From: Cordilura impudica
Lineage: Eukaryota > Arthropoda > Insecta > Diptera > Scathophagidae
NCBI GenBank assembly: GCA_963682025.1
Contig: OY821519.1
Coordinates: forward strand, 106,438,099-106,502,098
Length of the DNA stretch: 64,000 nucleotides
Reading direction: 5' to 3'
Below, in pieces: positions 31,740-43,592 of the stretch. The first letter of the stretch is position 1. Each line of letters starts with the position of its first letter. The notes under the pieces were generated by a model, which searched no databases, had not been told where the DNA came from, and saw only the letters and a program-made list of their open reading frames with translations. A program made the position numbers and the translations under genes.

Positions 31740-32967
31740 CCTCGAACTAAGGAATCTTTACTAAGAAGGGCTGGTATTAACATAAACGACGTAGAGTTAG
31801 TAGAAGAAGAGTACAAAGTGGATGATCAAGACCAAATATTTAACGTAATTGGTTCATATCTTGAGTCAATCCATTCTTATAAGGATATTGATACAAATAA
31901 TAACTTGCATTTGGAAATAAACGATTACTTAGCAGATTTTATAAACACAAAGACTCAATATGAAACAAATCATCTAACAATTACAGAATTTCGTCATGAT
32001 AGGAAAGCAAATGAACTAAATGATAGTGGAACCTATTTTTTTCAGATTAGATTCGTTAATAAATTTATTCTATAATTTAAACAACAAATTATCTTTTGAT
32101 GTTGACAAAATACCCAATATCATTCTGAAACATGTTCCTAAGGAACTTATACGTGAATATTGTACAATATTTAATAATATCATATATAATTCTTATTTTC
32201 CCCGAGCATGGAAAACTGCAAAAACAGTAGTTATACCAAAAAGGATGAAGATCCAAGTATATTAAAAAATTTTAGACTAATCAGTTTGCTGCTGAATATT
32301 AACAAAGTTTTTGAGGCATGTATTAATAATAAATACCACATTCCAGCCCGCGAAATTCCAGCGCAAATTCTAGGAAATTTTATTGTTTCATTAAATATAG
32401 ACCCTAAAAATATGCTAATAAATTATAGCCAATTCACAAATCAACACAAAATACAAACTCATTTTATTACAAACACATTAACAAATTTTAGAGACATACA
32501 CATAGCATTGTATAATTTCAGGTATGTGTTAGTAGCAATTTTAAATGCAATTTACTCAGAATAAAGGAAAAAATTTAAAAATCTGTAAATCTGCAAATCG
32601 GATAAAAAGAATTACCTTTCAAATAATATACGTTTGGTCAAAATCGGGATAAAACTGTAGAACAAAACATCAGTCACAAGAAATCACCTAGCCTATTAAT
32701 ATTATAGATTTATCGAAATTTTGTAAAAGACAATGTCTTATTACCGAAAGGGAATTTGGCTTTAAATATAAACATTCTACTACTCATGCAATTCATTGGC
32801 TAATATCTAATACTCATTGGAACTGTAAAAGAGCATTATATACTGGAGAATGTTTAATTGATTTTGAAAAAGCATTTGACAATGTAGGGATACCAGGTCT
32901 AATATTTAAGCTTTCAAAATACAGGATGAATCTACATTTCAAAATACTAATTTATAACATGTTACAT
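31740..32967 (+). pseudogene. LINE linker and first half of reverse transcriptase
   Basis: ESLLRRAGININDVELVEEE at about 31756, then SFDVDKIPNIILKHVPKEL (32095) and SYFPRAWKTAKTVVIPK (32190-32250). After a frameshift, LKNFRLISLLLNINKVFEAC leads up to the Helitron at 32336. The RT resumes at 32709 with TEREFGFKYKHSTTHAIH, then GECLIDFEKAFDNVGIPGLI (motif A, catalytic Asp present), and stops at the palindrome insertion within IYNMLH. Frame changes near 32035 and 32250. Confidence 0.75.
32336..32708 (-). mobile_element. Small Helitron (family B) inside the LINE
   Basis: On the - strand it starts A|TCTATAATATTAATAGGC at 32708. The other end, where the 25829-26134 copy has CTAG, reads GTGG and is decayed, but the LINE frame resumes on either side (INNK before, KFCKRQCLITE after). 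About 373 bp, without a gene. Confidence 0.65.
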
Positions 32968-35738
32968 TAGGGTGGCCCCTAGAAATATGCGAATACCAAA
33001 AAAACTGAGATATACAAAGTTTTGGGCCAATCAAAAAACGTTTAGTCGTGGCGCAAAGCGATTGAAAATTTCAAGTGTGTTTATATGGGGAAAATATGAC
33101 TTTTTTTCAGATTTTACGAAAATTTCGTTCTATAGTTTAACTTTTCCGACAAGCTGTTATATAATTCGGCATCAATATTAAATTATCCTTTCAACAGGTT
33201 ATAAAACTTCAAAATCGAATGAAATTCCGCCAAGAAATAGCAAATGCCCCAGACCACTTTTGTGCCAAAAAAAACTAGTTTATGAAATTTGATGACATTT
33301 TTTTCAACTTTGAGAAATTGATTAAAGCCATCATTCTTTTTTGATTTCTATACTTATAAGTATTCAGATATGAAGTATTGTTTTATTATCACGTTGTTAA
33401 CCTATTGCGCACTGAGACAGAAAATTGGAAATTTTTTTGATAAAATTTTTAAAACTCCTTTTTCAAGTTTGAAAAAACTTTCTTAAACAAAATTTAAAAA
33501 AATGAATATATCACTCTAAGGTTTTATTAAGTACATGTTGCAGATTAATTGTGTTAATTTTTGGGTAAATCCCTCCGCCAGAATTTTTTCGACAAGTATT
33601 TTATTTTTTCGGATTTCGAGAAAAATTGGATTTTTGTGAAATATTCTCTAAATGTACTCTTTCTAAATACTTTGTATCAAAAATTCATCACTTTTCTACT
33701 TTTAAATGTTATATTTTATTTTAATAGCCTAGGGTTTCGGAAAAAATAATTTGACTCCATTAACCCTTTTGGAATTGGGGTCACATATGACCCCAAGCTA
33801 ATAAAAGACAATTTATTAAAAAAAATTCAAATTTTGTAAGTGCTGTCAAATTTTTAGATGCGATGCATAAAATATAATAAGCAAATATGTAGAAGTTTCG
33901 TTCCAAAAATTTGGGATAAATCCGAGAACGTTAACCCACTATTTGCCAACGCCAGCTTTGGATTTTAAGATATTTTTAAATAAAAATTACCTAAAACGAG
34001 TTTTTCTATTAAATTTTGAATTTAGAATTTAAGAAAAATAATTCGGTTAATTTTAATTTATTTAAACCTTCAGTGCTCCTGAGATCAAAATTATCCATTG
34101 TGATATATCTCTGGTGCAATTATCTGCTTATTGCTTGCGAATATAAATTAAAAAAACTTATGTCATAAATGTAAAAAATAGGACGCAAATATTTTGTTGT
34201 TGCAGCAAAGCCTATTCCGTTTTTTGAAATTCACTTTGAATTAATTTTGTAATTTATTCCATTAGGAGTAGTATTAATTTAATATTACCTTTTATATATA
34301 TTATTATATTTGAAATTTACTTTTGTATAATAAACTATTTAAAACTGGGAAATAAAATGGTGCAAGTTTCAAAACATGTAGGTGACATTGAAGATAATAT
34401 AAAGCGACCGATTATAAAAAATAAAAAAATGTCAACCATTGTAAGTAATGGCATCTTCACCGATTGACCTGGATTTTTTTTGGACGTTTTTTTACAATAT
34501 CCACCAAATTGGTGGGTGAGACCGGAAGAAGTTCAACTATTACTTTATTACATAAAGTAATTTTATAACAAAATTGGTTAAAAGTTGTTTTAATTTATAT
34601 TCGCGAGCAATACGCAGATAATTGCACCAAAGATATATCACAATGGATAATTTTGATCTCAGGAGCACTGAAGGGTTAAATAAATAAAAATTAACCAAAT
34701 TATTTTTCTTAAATTCTAAATTCTAAATTTAATAGAAAAACTCGTTTTAGGTCATTTTTATTTAAAAATATTTTAAAATCCAAAGCTGGCCTTTGCAAAT
34801 AATACGTTAACGTTCTCGGATTTATCCCAAATAACGAACGTACGAAACTTCTACACATTTGGTTATTATATTTTATGCGTCGCATCTAAAAATTGGATAG
34901 CACTTACAAAATATTTGAATTTTTTGAATAAATTGTCTTTTATTAGCTTGGGGTCAATGGAGTCAAATTATTTTTTCCGGAACCCTAGGCTATTAAAATA
35001 AAATATAACATTTAAAAGTAGAAAAGTGATGAATTTTTGATACAAAGTATTTAGAAAGAGTACATTTACAGAATATGTCTCAAAAATCCAAATTTTCTCG
35101 AAATCCGCAAAAATAAAATCCTTGTCAAGAAAATTCTGGCAGAAGGATTTACTCAAAAATTAACACAATTAATCTGCAACATGTACTTAATAAAAGCTTA
35201 AAGTGTTATATGCATTTTTTTAAATTTTGTTTAAGAAAGTTTTTTCAAAATTGAAAAATTTTATCAAAAATATTTCCAATTTTCGGCCTCAATGCGCAAT
35301 AGGTTAACAACGTGGTAATAAAACAATACTTCATATCTGAGTACTTATAAGTATAGAGACCAAAAAGAATGATGGCTTTAATCAATTTTTCAAAGTTGAA
35401 AAAAAAGTCATCAAATTTCATGAGCTAGTTTTTTTTTTGGCACAAAAGTGGTCTGGGGCATTTGCTATTTCTTGGCGAAATTTCATTCGATTTTGAAGTT
35501 TTATAACCTGTTGAAAGGATAATTTAATACTGATCCCGAATTATATAACAGCTTGTCGGAAAAATTAAACTATAGAACGAAATTTTCGTAAAATCTGAAA
35601 AAAAGTCATATTTTCCCCACGACTAAACGTTTTTTGATTGGCCCAAAACTTTGTATTTCTCAGTTTGTTTGGTATTCGCTTATTTCTAGGGGGTGAGACC
35701 GACAGTTTGAACACTTTTTTTTATTAAGGGCCACCCTA
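32968..35738. mobile_element. Foldback-type element: 2.77-kb near-perfect palindrome
   Basis: The ends are TAGGGTGGCC and GGCCACCCTA, flanked by the same 9 bp, ATGTTACAT (32959-32967 and 35739-35747). The arms, about 1.2 kb each, mirror one another almost throughout: AAAAACGTTT, TTAAATGTTATATTTTA and GACCCCAAGCTAATAAAAGA on the left have inverted partners on the right. The unpaired centre is about 34170-34590. Terminal 9-bp duplication plus long foldback arms fits fly Foldback (MULE-related) elements; this class is inferred. It interrupts a LINE RT frame, which is exactly restored when element and one duplicate are removed. Confidence 0.85.
34357..34451 (+). other. Short ORF with a splice-donor-like end in the palindrome loop
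   Basis: Within the unpaired centre an ATG opens a 31-codon frame that starts MVQVSKHVGDIEDNIKRPII and ends SNGIFTD-stop. GTAAGT follows codons reading KMSTI, so it could be a first coding exon of a largely deleted transposase gene. No downstream exon was recognised. It may equally be chance. Confidence 0.25.
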
Positions 35739-36720
35739 ATGTTACATGCAAAATCTTTTATAGCAAGAAATAGAGGTAGGTCCAGTACCAAGTCATTTTT
35801 AATAGTTAATGGATTACAACAGGGAATGGTAAATTCCCCAATTCTCTTCAATCTATATTTGTATGATTTAGTGAGTGAGATGGACAATATCATTGCGTTG
35901 GCAGATCGCCTTATAATCTATCACGCTGATGACATAGTTCTTAAGATAAATAATAATCTTCAAGGCCACTTTAGAACAGTTGAAAAATATGCTTCAGATT
36001 GGAAACTAAAGATCAATATAAGCAAATGTGAGGCAATTCTATTTAGACCACCAACCAATAAATGCAATTATAATATAAGAAAAAATTGGATATCATTTGG
36101 TATCAAATCGTGTTTGAATATCGACATCCCAAACAAAGGATTAGTAAGATACCTAGGAGTGAATCTAGATAAATTTTTTTACTTTAACACTCATAGTCAA
36201 ATACAATTGGAAAAAGCAAGACATGCATTTTTTATGTATAAGAATCTCTTCTATTGAAAATATATACTACCCAAGGTAAAGATAATGTTATATCAAACCT
36301 TAAATAGGCCCATATTGACATATGGTTGTCCAATATGGTTCAATATATCGCCATCTAATATAGAAAAAAATCGTGTATTGGAACGCAAATGTATTAGAGC
36401 TTGTTTATTGCTTTACAGAACACATAATAGCAATTATACTAAATATGTATCTAACTTAAGACTATGTAATGTTGCAAAAATAAACAGAATATTTTGAAAT
36501 GTGCGGATTGCGACACAAATAATTCGATATTAGCCTCATATTACACAAGCGAAAACTATATAAGTTCATGCCTAATAAGTGGGTATGTTCCATCAGAAGC
36601 TTTCCTACACCTCGATAGAAAAGGATATATTCAAAACAATAGAGGTATTCCCATAATTTATCATATTTATAGGACGGCAAATACTAAAAATATACATATG
36701 ATAATCAACTGACAGTAGAG
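35739..36720 (+). pseudogene. LINE reverse transcriptase second half and C-terminal region
   Basis: GLQQGMVNSPILFNLYLYDL (motif B region, 35810) and IIYHADDIVLKI (motif C at about 35919, HADD where F/YADD is expected). Then ISKCEAILFRP, VRYLGVNLDKFFYF and, after a stop near 36256, LYQTLNRPILTYGCPIWFN and ERKCIRACLLLYR. Stops and shifts at about 36256 and 36496 end the frames. The His before ADD and the stops mark it as dead. Confidence 0.75.
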
Positions 36721-37604
36721 AATAGTAGATTTAACACAGATATTTTCTCTAAAGATAAAAATTTACTTTCATATGTAAATATTAACAAATTTTGGTGGCT
36801 TACCGAGTAAGGCCATTTTCCTTCTATTTTTTTTTAACTCTAAGACTACAAATTTGAAATAAACTTATGTAAGCAATGTTTTTTATATAATTTTTCATTG
36901 TACAATTTTATAGTCATGGTAGCAATATTGTTAGAACAGTATTATATTAAACATATCCATATTTAGAAATAATTAACGAAATTATTCCAAGTATTAGAGC
37001 GCCCGATATGTGACAGTGTATATTAAGTAATTAATATTAACTATTTGCTTATTTATAGTAGACATATTACATATAATTATAAATAAATAAATATTTCGAA
37101 AAAAAATGAGACTGGGCTGATAAGACAATGTTTAGGCCCATTAGTGGTGTCTCTTCTACAACATTTTGAACTTATTTGGTAACTTCCCATCAATAATCTT
37201 CCCTAGTATCCGTCTTCTAAAACAAATCCTAGTTTGATATTTTTCCATAAATATTTTTCCAATATAATGATGAATGTTTGCATAATTCCCATACTTGGCC
37301 ACTCTACATTCTTTACATTGCGACAAAACACATAAGTATTAAATAACATGTAGGACTTGGAACTAATATTAAAACACAAACTGTTATAACTCATGTAACA
37401 GAAATGCGCATGCCTTGATTGTGTCATACCCATACAAAATAGAAAAAAGGATGAAATTGATTTCAGTCAAAAATGAACAGCTGTAATAAAGGAGTAAACA
37501 ATTGCTAAAGAAAAGAAAAAAAAAACTAAGACGTAGTTTAATATTAATAAGTGAAAGTGTCGCAGTAGAGACTCGAAAAATCTAGCTATTAACTTTTTGG
37601 AAAT
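36721..37604. other. LINE 3' tail and 5' flank of the host gene
   Basis: AT-rich. An A-rich AAATAAATAAATA tract near 37082 may mark the end of the LINE. From 37440 to 37604 the sequence would hold the promoter or 5' UTR of the gene that starts at 37605, but no TATA box or initiator can be called with confidence. An in-frame TAA at 37590-37592 closes the frame above the start codon. Confidence 0.4.
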
Positions 37605-38089
37605 ATGTCAACTACGACTACGACTACAACAATATCCTCCATATCTCCAAACAGAACAAGACGTGTACGCACTGATTTAAAAACATCGGACAATGTTTAC
37701 TTGTCAACTCCTTACAGTGAATCAATACGTTCAAGAACGTCTTCACCTCTAAATATAAAACTACGACCACAGCATAGTACTTCGACATATAGCATGCAAC
37801 AACATTCACGGAAACAGGGTCATCCAAATAGCCATGATAAATATAATAGTGGCTTTAGTATAGAAAAATCAAATGTTACAAGAGCAACAACAATGCAAAA
37901 TAGTGAAAAAACTCAACAAATATCTTGCAAAAGTACAAGTATACCAATAGCAACAACTACGACAACTGTTGCAAATACCAGAAGACATTTAAAACGTAGC
38001 GAGTTTATAATAACTGCGGCCAAACATGTAGTTGACGATTCACGTATTTTATCGACTAGTGCACCCCATGAGGGCTCAACGTATCTCAG
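37605..38089 (+). CDS. Host gene exon 1: Ser/Thr/Arg-rich N-terminus (aa 1-161)
   Basis: Starts MSTTTTTTTISSISPNRTRR and is rich in Ser, Thr, Arg and Gln throughout, with no membrane segment or signal peptide: a disordered region. The ATG is preceded by an in-frame TAA at 37590, so it is the first possible start in this exon. The exon ends CTCAG|GTTATG, a weak donor. It joins in phase (2 bases of codon 162) to exon 2 across a 125-bp intron; without splicing the frame runs only to 38183. The conserved downstream exons argue that this is a real gene. A possible relation to the serine-rich coiled-coil (CCSER/FAM190) proteins is a guess. Confidence 0.7.
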
Positions 38090-38214
38090 GTTATGTTTTG
38101 TCCATAACATCTATGTACTCGTATATAAAGTTTTAATTCAAAATCAATTTAAAATAAAATTATTTAAAAACAAAATGGCTTGATTTATATGTTCTGTACT
38201 TTTTATACTTACAG

Positions 38215-38587
38215 TGCACACTTACCTGCACGTGCTACCCGTTTACTCAATCGTTCACGTATGCAGCAGCACTGTACATTAAATAACGAAGATTCCGATA
38301 GCACCAGATCTCCATTGAGTGTACGACGTCGTACAAATACAGCGTCTTCGCGTACATCAACTACATCGTCTACCAATAAAGATTCAACAAATTCATCGTT
38401 GCAGCGCAAATTTCCACATCACCACTATCATCAACACCATCAGGCATCGTCCACCTTCCACCAACGTGACACACACAGTTCTTCGGACGATCTCATGTTG
38501 TATGATAAATCATTTAGGAATGCCATGATTCAAGATGTGTTGCAGTTTAAAAAACAGTTGTTACGTTTACGCAAAATTCTGCAGGAG
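38215..38587 (+). CDS. Host gene exon 2 (aa 162-286)
   Basis: Follows the acceptor TTTTTATACTTACAG and ends GCAGGAG|GTAAGT, both good consensus sites, leaving phase 0. It begins SAHLPARATRLLNRSRMQQH, continues as a Ser/Thr/His-rich segment (RKFPHHHYHQHHQ), and ends in a segment that looks folded: DKSFRNAMIQDVLQFKKQLL followed by RLRKILQE, predicted helical and probably the start of a coiled coil. Synonymous-looking, gap-free, stop-free sequence in one frame and clean sites on both sides support a functional exon. Confidence 0.8.
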
Positions 38588-38890
38588 GTAAGTAACACAC
38601 ACACAGAGAATAAGAAAAAAATATAAATATGTATATAATTTATTTCATTTTGTTTTACTTCACCTTACTACTACTCTATCTGCACTGATTGTATATTATA
38701 CAAAACTTCTGATCTATTGTGTTTCTGATATTTTGGATTAATGTTGAAGAATGAAAATTGTTTGACGAGGGTATGTTTTATTTTGTTTTTTATTATTTAT
38801 TTGTTTCTTTAAGCATTGTTTTTTTTTTAATTTTAAAAATTACACTTTCCAGTGTAACACATTTTAACGGGTTGCAATATTTATACCCTA

Positions 38891-39731
38891 CTAGCAGTAA
38901 CCCGATGCGCTTCGCTACACCCCTCGTAACGAAATAAAAAGCAGGCAATACGTTTTGTAGAAAACTATTGTTTTGTATAGGAGGTGCTACGCCCATTAGT
39001 CTGATTCCTCCCATTTTTTGGGCAACTACTCACATTAACTACTTACGAACTCAAACAAAGTCGCTAGACTTTCATTATTATAGTACTCCAGTTATGTTAT
39101 ATTAAATACTGTCTTTGTATGGGGGGTACCACGCCCACTGGTTGAATCTCGCCCATTTTTGATGGGACTACTCACATTAATAACTAATGAACTCAGAAAA
39201 AGTTCCAAGGCTTTCATTATTACAGTACTTCAGATATATGACATTATATATTTACTTTGTATGGGAGGTACCACGCCCACTGATCGGATTCCGCCTATTT
39301 TTTTTTGGGTACTAACGTTGATAACTTATGAACTCACACAAAGTCTCAAGACTTAATCTATAACAGTACTCTAGATATATGACATATAATATTTACTTTG
39401 TATGGTGGGTACGACGCCCATTGGTCCGATCACGCCCATTTTTCCGCATGTCTTCGAATTATTTAAATATGTATATATATATAGTTTCAGAGCGCTTGCT
39501 GTAGTAGTACTCCAGATATTATATGTTAAAATTAGATATTAAAACTTCACTTTGTATGGGAGGTGCCACGCCCACTTGAAAAATCAAAAAAAAATATATA
39601 GCCTATTTTTCCTTCCGGACAGGCAGTTACCTACTATAAAAATTTCTAGACAATCGGTCCAGTGGTGTAGTATCCTATAAACCACAAACAAACAAACAAA
39701 CAAACAAACACACAAACATACACAACTCCAT
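38891..39731 (-). mobile_element. Helitron (family D) with ~120-bp tandem units
   Basis: The 3' end on the - strand reads ...CGGGTTACTGCTAG|T at 38891. Inside are about five units of roughly 120-140 bp, each carrying TTTGTATGGGAGGTRCCACGCCCA, then TCCGCCCATTTTT, ACTCACATTAATAACT, GAACTCA and CAGTACTCCAGATAT. At the far end an (ACAA)n run borders a mini-me-like repeat at 39734, so the 5' terminus is lost or overlapped. It sits in host intron 2. Confidence 0.6.
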
Positions 39732-39733
39732 TT

Positions 39734-40300
39734 TTATACCCTATATCACTATGTGGTTTGGGTATAATGACTTTGTGCTGCTGTTTGTAACAACCAAAAA
39801 TATTTGACCTAGACCCATCTTTTATTATATCGATCGAATCAGAATCACTTTTTGAATCGATTTAATCAAACTACAGGTCGTAATTATGAATATATTTTGA
39901 TGAAATTTGGTATATAAGGTTTTTTCGGCCATAGGATAAACGCTATTGAAATTGGTAAAAATTGGTGTACTTCCCAATGCAGATGACCTCTGTGACCTAA
40001 GTTATCTTACAGATCTTGGTTTGTTTGTGTTTATTGCACCCATACATCAGTAGTCCAAAAAAAACTCTATATGAGATTCATAGCCCCCCTAATATAACGC
40101 TGCTTTCCGATATTCTCCTCAATCTATCAAAAAACAAAATTATTGTACAGATTTTTTCATAGCTGGTTTGAATATATTTTTGCAACACATAAGTGACTTT
40201 ACCCAATATGGTCAGGATCGGTCCATTTTTTGAGCTATTCCCCATATAAAAATAGCGTCCGATATGAATTCATATTTGGTTTATGCTTATTTTACGGTTA
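39734..40300 (-). mobile_element. Mini-me-like repeat, 5' end missing
   Basis: Starts at the 3' hairpin (TATACCCTATATCACTATGTGG, read on +) and runs to GTTTATGCTTATTTT. The palindromic 5' end is not present, and the GTCY run is deleted between ATCGATTTAATC and AAACTACAGG. Confidence 0.7.
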
Positions 40301-40544
40301 CTATCTGGTTCGGAATGTTCCTTACTAAACCTAAAAATGCAGCTATTGTGTCGTATATTCGAAAGCTTCAGAAAATTTTCAGAACGACCAAATCCTCACT
40401 AATAACGAACACTAAGTAGCTGCTACGTTTTTACGAAAATTTTCGAGTTCGAGTTCTTCAAAATCCTAAAAGCAGATATCAATATCTACTCAAAATTCGA
40501 AAATTTCTTGCTTTGCCCGAGTGATTCTTTAAGTGATTCTTTTT

Positions 40545-41128
40545 GCTGCTGTTTGCAACTACCAAAAATATTTGACATAGACCCATCTTTTATTATACCG
40601 ATCGACTCAGAATCACTTTCTGGGTCGGTTTAGCGATGTCCGTCCGTCCGTCTGTGTGTCCATGTTCAGACCTAGTCCCCATACAAATGATCACTATGAA
40701 ATCGACATAAATTTCCATAAGATCCAACTTATCATATAGATTTTAGTCAAATTGGGTTTTTATTTGTTTACTAGTTATATCAGTTATCCAAAAATAATCT
40801 CTATATGACAATTCTTAATCATAGGCCCCATATAGAGCTGCTTCCCGATCTTCACCAAAATCTATCAAAAAACAAAAATATTACACAGATTTTTCTCAAA
40901 TTTTGTTTGTATATATTTTTTTCAAAGATAAGTAACTTTTCGACCTAGTCTCCATATAAATATAGCATACGATATAAACTTTTTCATATATGCAGCCAAA
41001 AAAATTAATAACAATGCCACTCAAATTTGGTTTATGCTTATTTTCTATATCGAATTAGTAGAACCGAAGAGATAGGGTCTCTAAACCATGGTATAGGGTC
41101 GTCTAGACCGACTATAATTTCTTACTTG
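40545..41128 (-). mobile_element. Mini-me-like repeat, 3' hairpin missing
   Basis: Starts at TTTGCTGCTGTTTGCAACTACC and ends GTCTAGACCGACTATAATTTC with TTACTTG. It has GTCCGTCCGTCCGTCTGTGTG. The terminal hairpin is absent, and part of the palindrome is lost (TCGTCTAGACCGACTATA). Confidence 0.7.
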
Positions 41129-41251
41129 TTTAATAATTAAAGTCGCTGCAAATTTTTCAATATCTTTTGAAATTTCCAATGAATTTTCTCGATAAGGAAA
41201 ATTATGCTGTGGACTTGAATGTATACTACAACTTATAAAAATTTCATTCTT

Positions 41252-42326
41252 CTAGCTTTATTAAAAGGTAGTATGCCCTGTCGCACTTACCGAGACTTAT
41301 TGACATGTTTTATTTCTTAATGAATTTTTTCTATGAAGTTTGTATTGTGCAATTAAAATATTTTATTTAATTTATTTTAAATATTTTTATTTCAATGCTT
41401 GCTGATATACAATATTTTCGGTTTTTCATTCGGTGCAACAACATGAATTTTCCAAATTAAATCCGGCAACACATAACTATTGGCCTTGAAGTATTCTAAT
41501 TTTACAATTTTGTTACGATTTTTTTTTTTTTTTTTGATTTTGGCGATTCCGCCCATATTTTCCACGACTACTCACATTGCTAATTAATGTACTCGTCAAA
41601 CGTTTCAAGATATCCACTTTCAAAGTACTCAATATTTTTTTAGTATAGGACGTGCCACGCCCGGTAATCCTATTCCGCCCTGTTTTTAACTGACTACTCA
41701 CATTAATATTTGATGGACTCTTAAGTGTTAAGACTTTCCCTTTTATAGTAGTGCAGTACTATGGACAGTGCCACGCCCACTGCTCCGATCCCGCCAAATT
41801 TTGTTTGACTAATCAAATGAATAAATTACAGGCTTACGCAAGTCCCAAGACTATCACTATTACAGCTCTCGTGATATGATCCTACCCATTTTTCGTCCCG
41901 CAATTCACATTAATAGTAGATGGCCTCAGACAAATTTTCAAAGCTGTCTCTGTCGTAGTAATCGAGATATATAATATTGAATTATCACTTTGCCCACTGG
42001 TCATTTGAGTAATTACTATCTATGGGACATACCATGCCCACTTATCCGATCCTGCCCATTTCTGGCATAGCTGCTAACATTAATAATTGGTGAGATCAAA
42101 CAAATTTGCAAAGTTCTCCCTATCATAATACTCACTATATATGATATTACAAATTTATTTTGTATGGGCGTTACCACTAAAAATATTTAAAACATTATAC
42201 CCTATAGCACTTCCCATACATGTGGAAGATTCTGTAAAAATTTTGGGAAGATCAGATAAGTAGTGACGGAGTTTAACTCCTACAAACAAACAAACACACA
42301 TTACGTCTTCATTATATAAGTACAGA
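41252..42326 (-). mobile_element. Helitron-like element with CACGCCCA tandem units
   Basis: Carries TGCCACGCCC, GATCCCGCC, CTACTCACATTAAT and similar units, as at 38891-39731 but more diverged. Its 3' flank (TCCGGCAACACATAACTATTGGCC at about 41461, and TTATTGACATG at 41298) has an inverted counterpart in the element at 57012-58050. A CTAG at 41252-41255 and TCTGTACTTATATAATG at 42326 are the likely ends; the A/T rule is not met exactly at the 5' end. Confidence 0.5.
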
Positions 42327-42383
42327 ATCTACACTATGCTATAGATAGATAAAACAATTTTCCACAAACAACCTAATATAAAA

Positions 42384-43189
42384 CAAGGAAGAAAATTATA
42401 GTCGATCTAGACCGACTATACAATACCATATACCATGCGTTTAGAGACCCTATCTCTTAGGTCCCACTAATTGGATAAAGAAAATAAGCATAAACCAAAT
42501 TTGAGTGGCATTTTTATTAATTTTTTTGGCTGCTGATATGAAAAAGTTCATATCGCATACTATATTTATATGGGGACTAGGTCGAGAAATGGACCAGCTC
42601 TGACCATATTCGGTAAAGTCACTTATACTGTGAAAAATATATACAAACCAAATTTAAGAAAAATCTGTGCAATAGTTTTGTTTTTTGATAGATTTAAGTG
42701 AAGATCGGGAAGCAGCTCTATATGGGGCCTATGACTAAGAATTTTCCTGTAATGATTATTTTTCAACTACTGATTAATGGATGTAATAAACACGTACAAA
42801 CCAAATTTGACTGAGATCTATATGATAATTTTGAACTTATGGCAATTTATGTCGATTTCATAAGGGTCATTTGTGTGGGGACTAGGTCTGAACATGTACC
42901 GATTCTCACCAATTTCAATAGCGTTCATCCCATGGCCGGTGAAAGCCTTTGTACCAAATTTCGTCAAAATATATTCATATTTGCGACCTTTAGTGTGATT
43001 ACAAGCTTTACATGGACACACAGACGGACGGACGGACGGACGGACGGACTTACAGTGCTATTTCGACTCAAAAAGTGATTCTCAGTCGATCGGTATAATT
43101 AAAGATGGGTCTAGGACGAATATTTTTGGTTGTTACAAACAGCAGTACAAAGTCATTATACCCAAACCATATAGTGGTATAGGGTATAA
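42384..43189 (+). mobile_element. Mini-me-like repeat, full length
   Basis: Starts CAAGGAAGAAAATTATAG with a nearly perfect palindrome (AGTCGATCTAGACCGACT). It has (ACGG)n near 43022-43050 and ends in CCATATAGTGG and GGGTATAATG. Host intron 2. Confidence 0.8.
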
Positions 43190-43592
43190 TGAAATCAAAA
43201 TGAAATCAAAAATGTAAGGCCACTTAATAGGAGTTAAGGTAGAAAAAAAAAATAAAATAAAAACTACGAGCATGTGTAAAACTGCAAAAAATCGAAAGAA
43301 AAGGTTCATTTTTTTAATTATTTATAGCACTTCAAATAACAATAACTGCAAATAAATGAAATCAGATTTTAGAAAAAAAGTAACGATACCATGGATATAA
43401 CACTAGATTTCAATTTTCCTTCTGCCAATTTAGCTAAAAGATTTTAAAAACATTATTTTTTACAGAAAAACCATCTCCCGAAACCCTCAATGTACCCACT
43501 GACTTTTCCTTTTATATGTTTTTAAGTAATATTCTGCCCAAATTTTGCTATTCAAATTTCACTTTTTGATCATGAGTGCCAAAATTTCTCGT

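Larger units (their letters stand above)
30250..36720 (+). mobile_element. Second LINE, + strand, split by three later insertions
   Basis: Pieces in order: the end of an endonuclease domain at 30250-30460 (FPRGNSYIDICVADAHLNI, TIDYDSDHN), a linker at 30640-30930, then a mini-me-like repeat (30934-31736). The linker and start of RT follow at 31740-32335, a small Helitron at 32336-32708, RT at 32709-32967, a foldback palindrome at 32968-35738, and the rest of RT plus the C-terminal region at 35748-36712. Removing the insertions restores collinear LINE coding sequence. Scattered stops show it is dead. Confidence 0.8.

Noticed and set aside
37624..38409. Antisense ORFs opposite host exons 1 and 2
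   Set aside because: Shadows of the + strand coding sequence, which has correct splice sites and phases.
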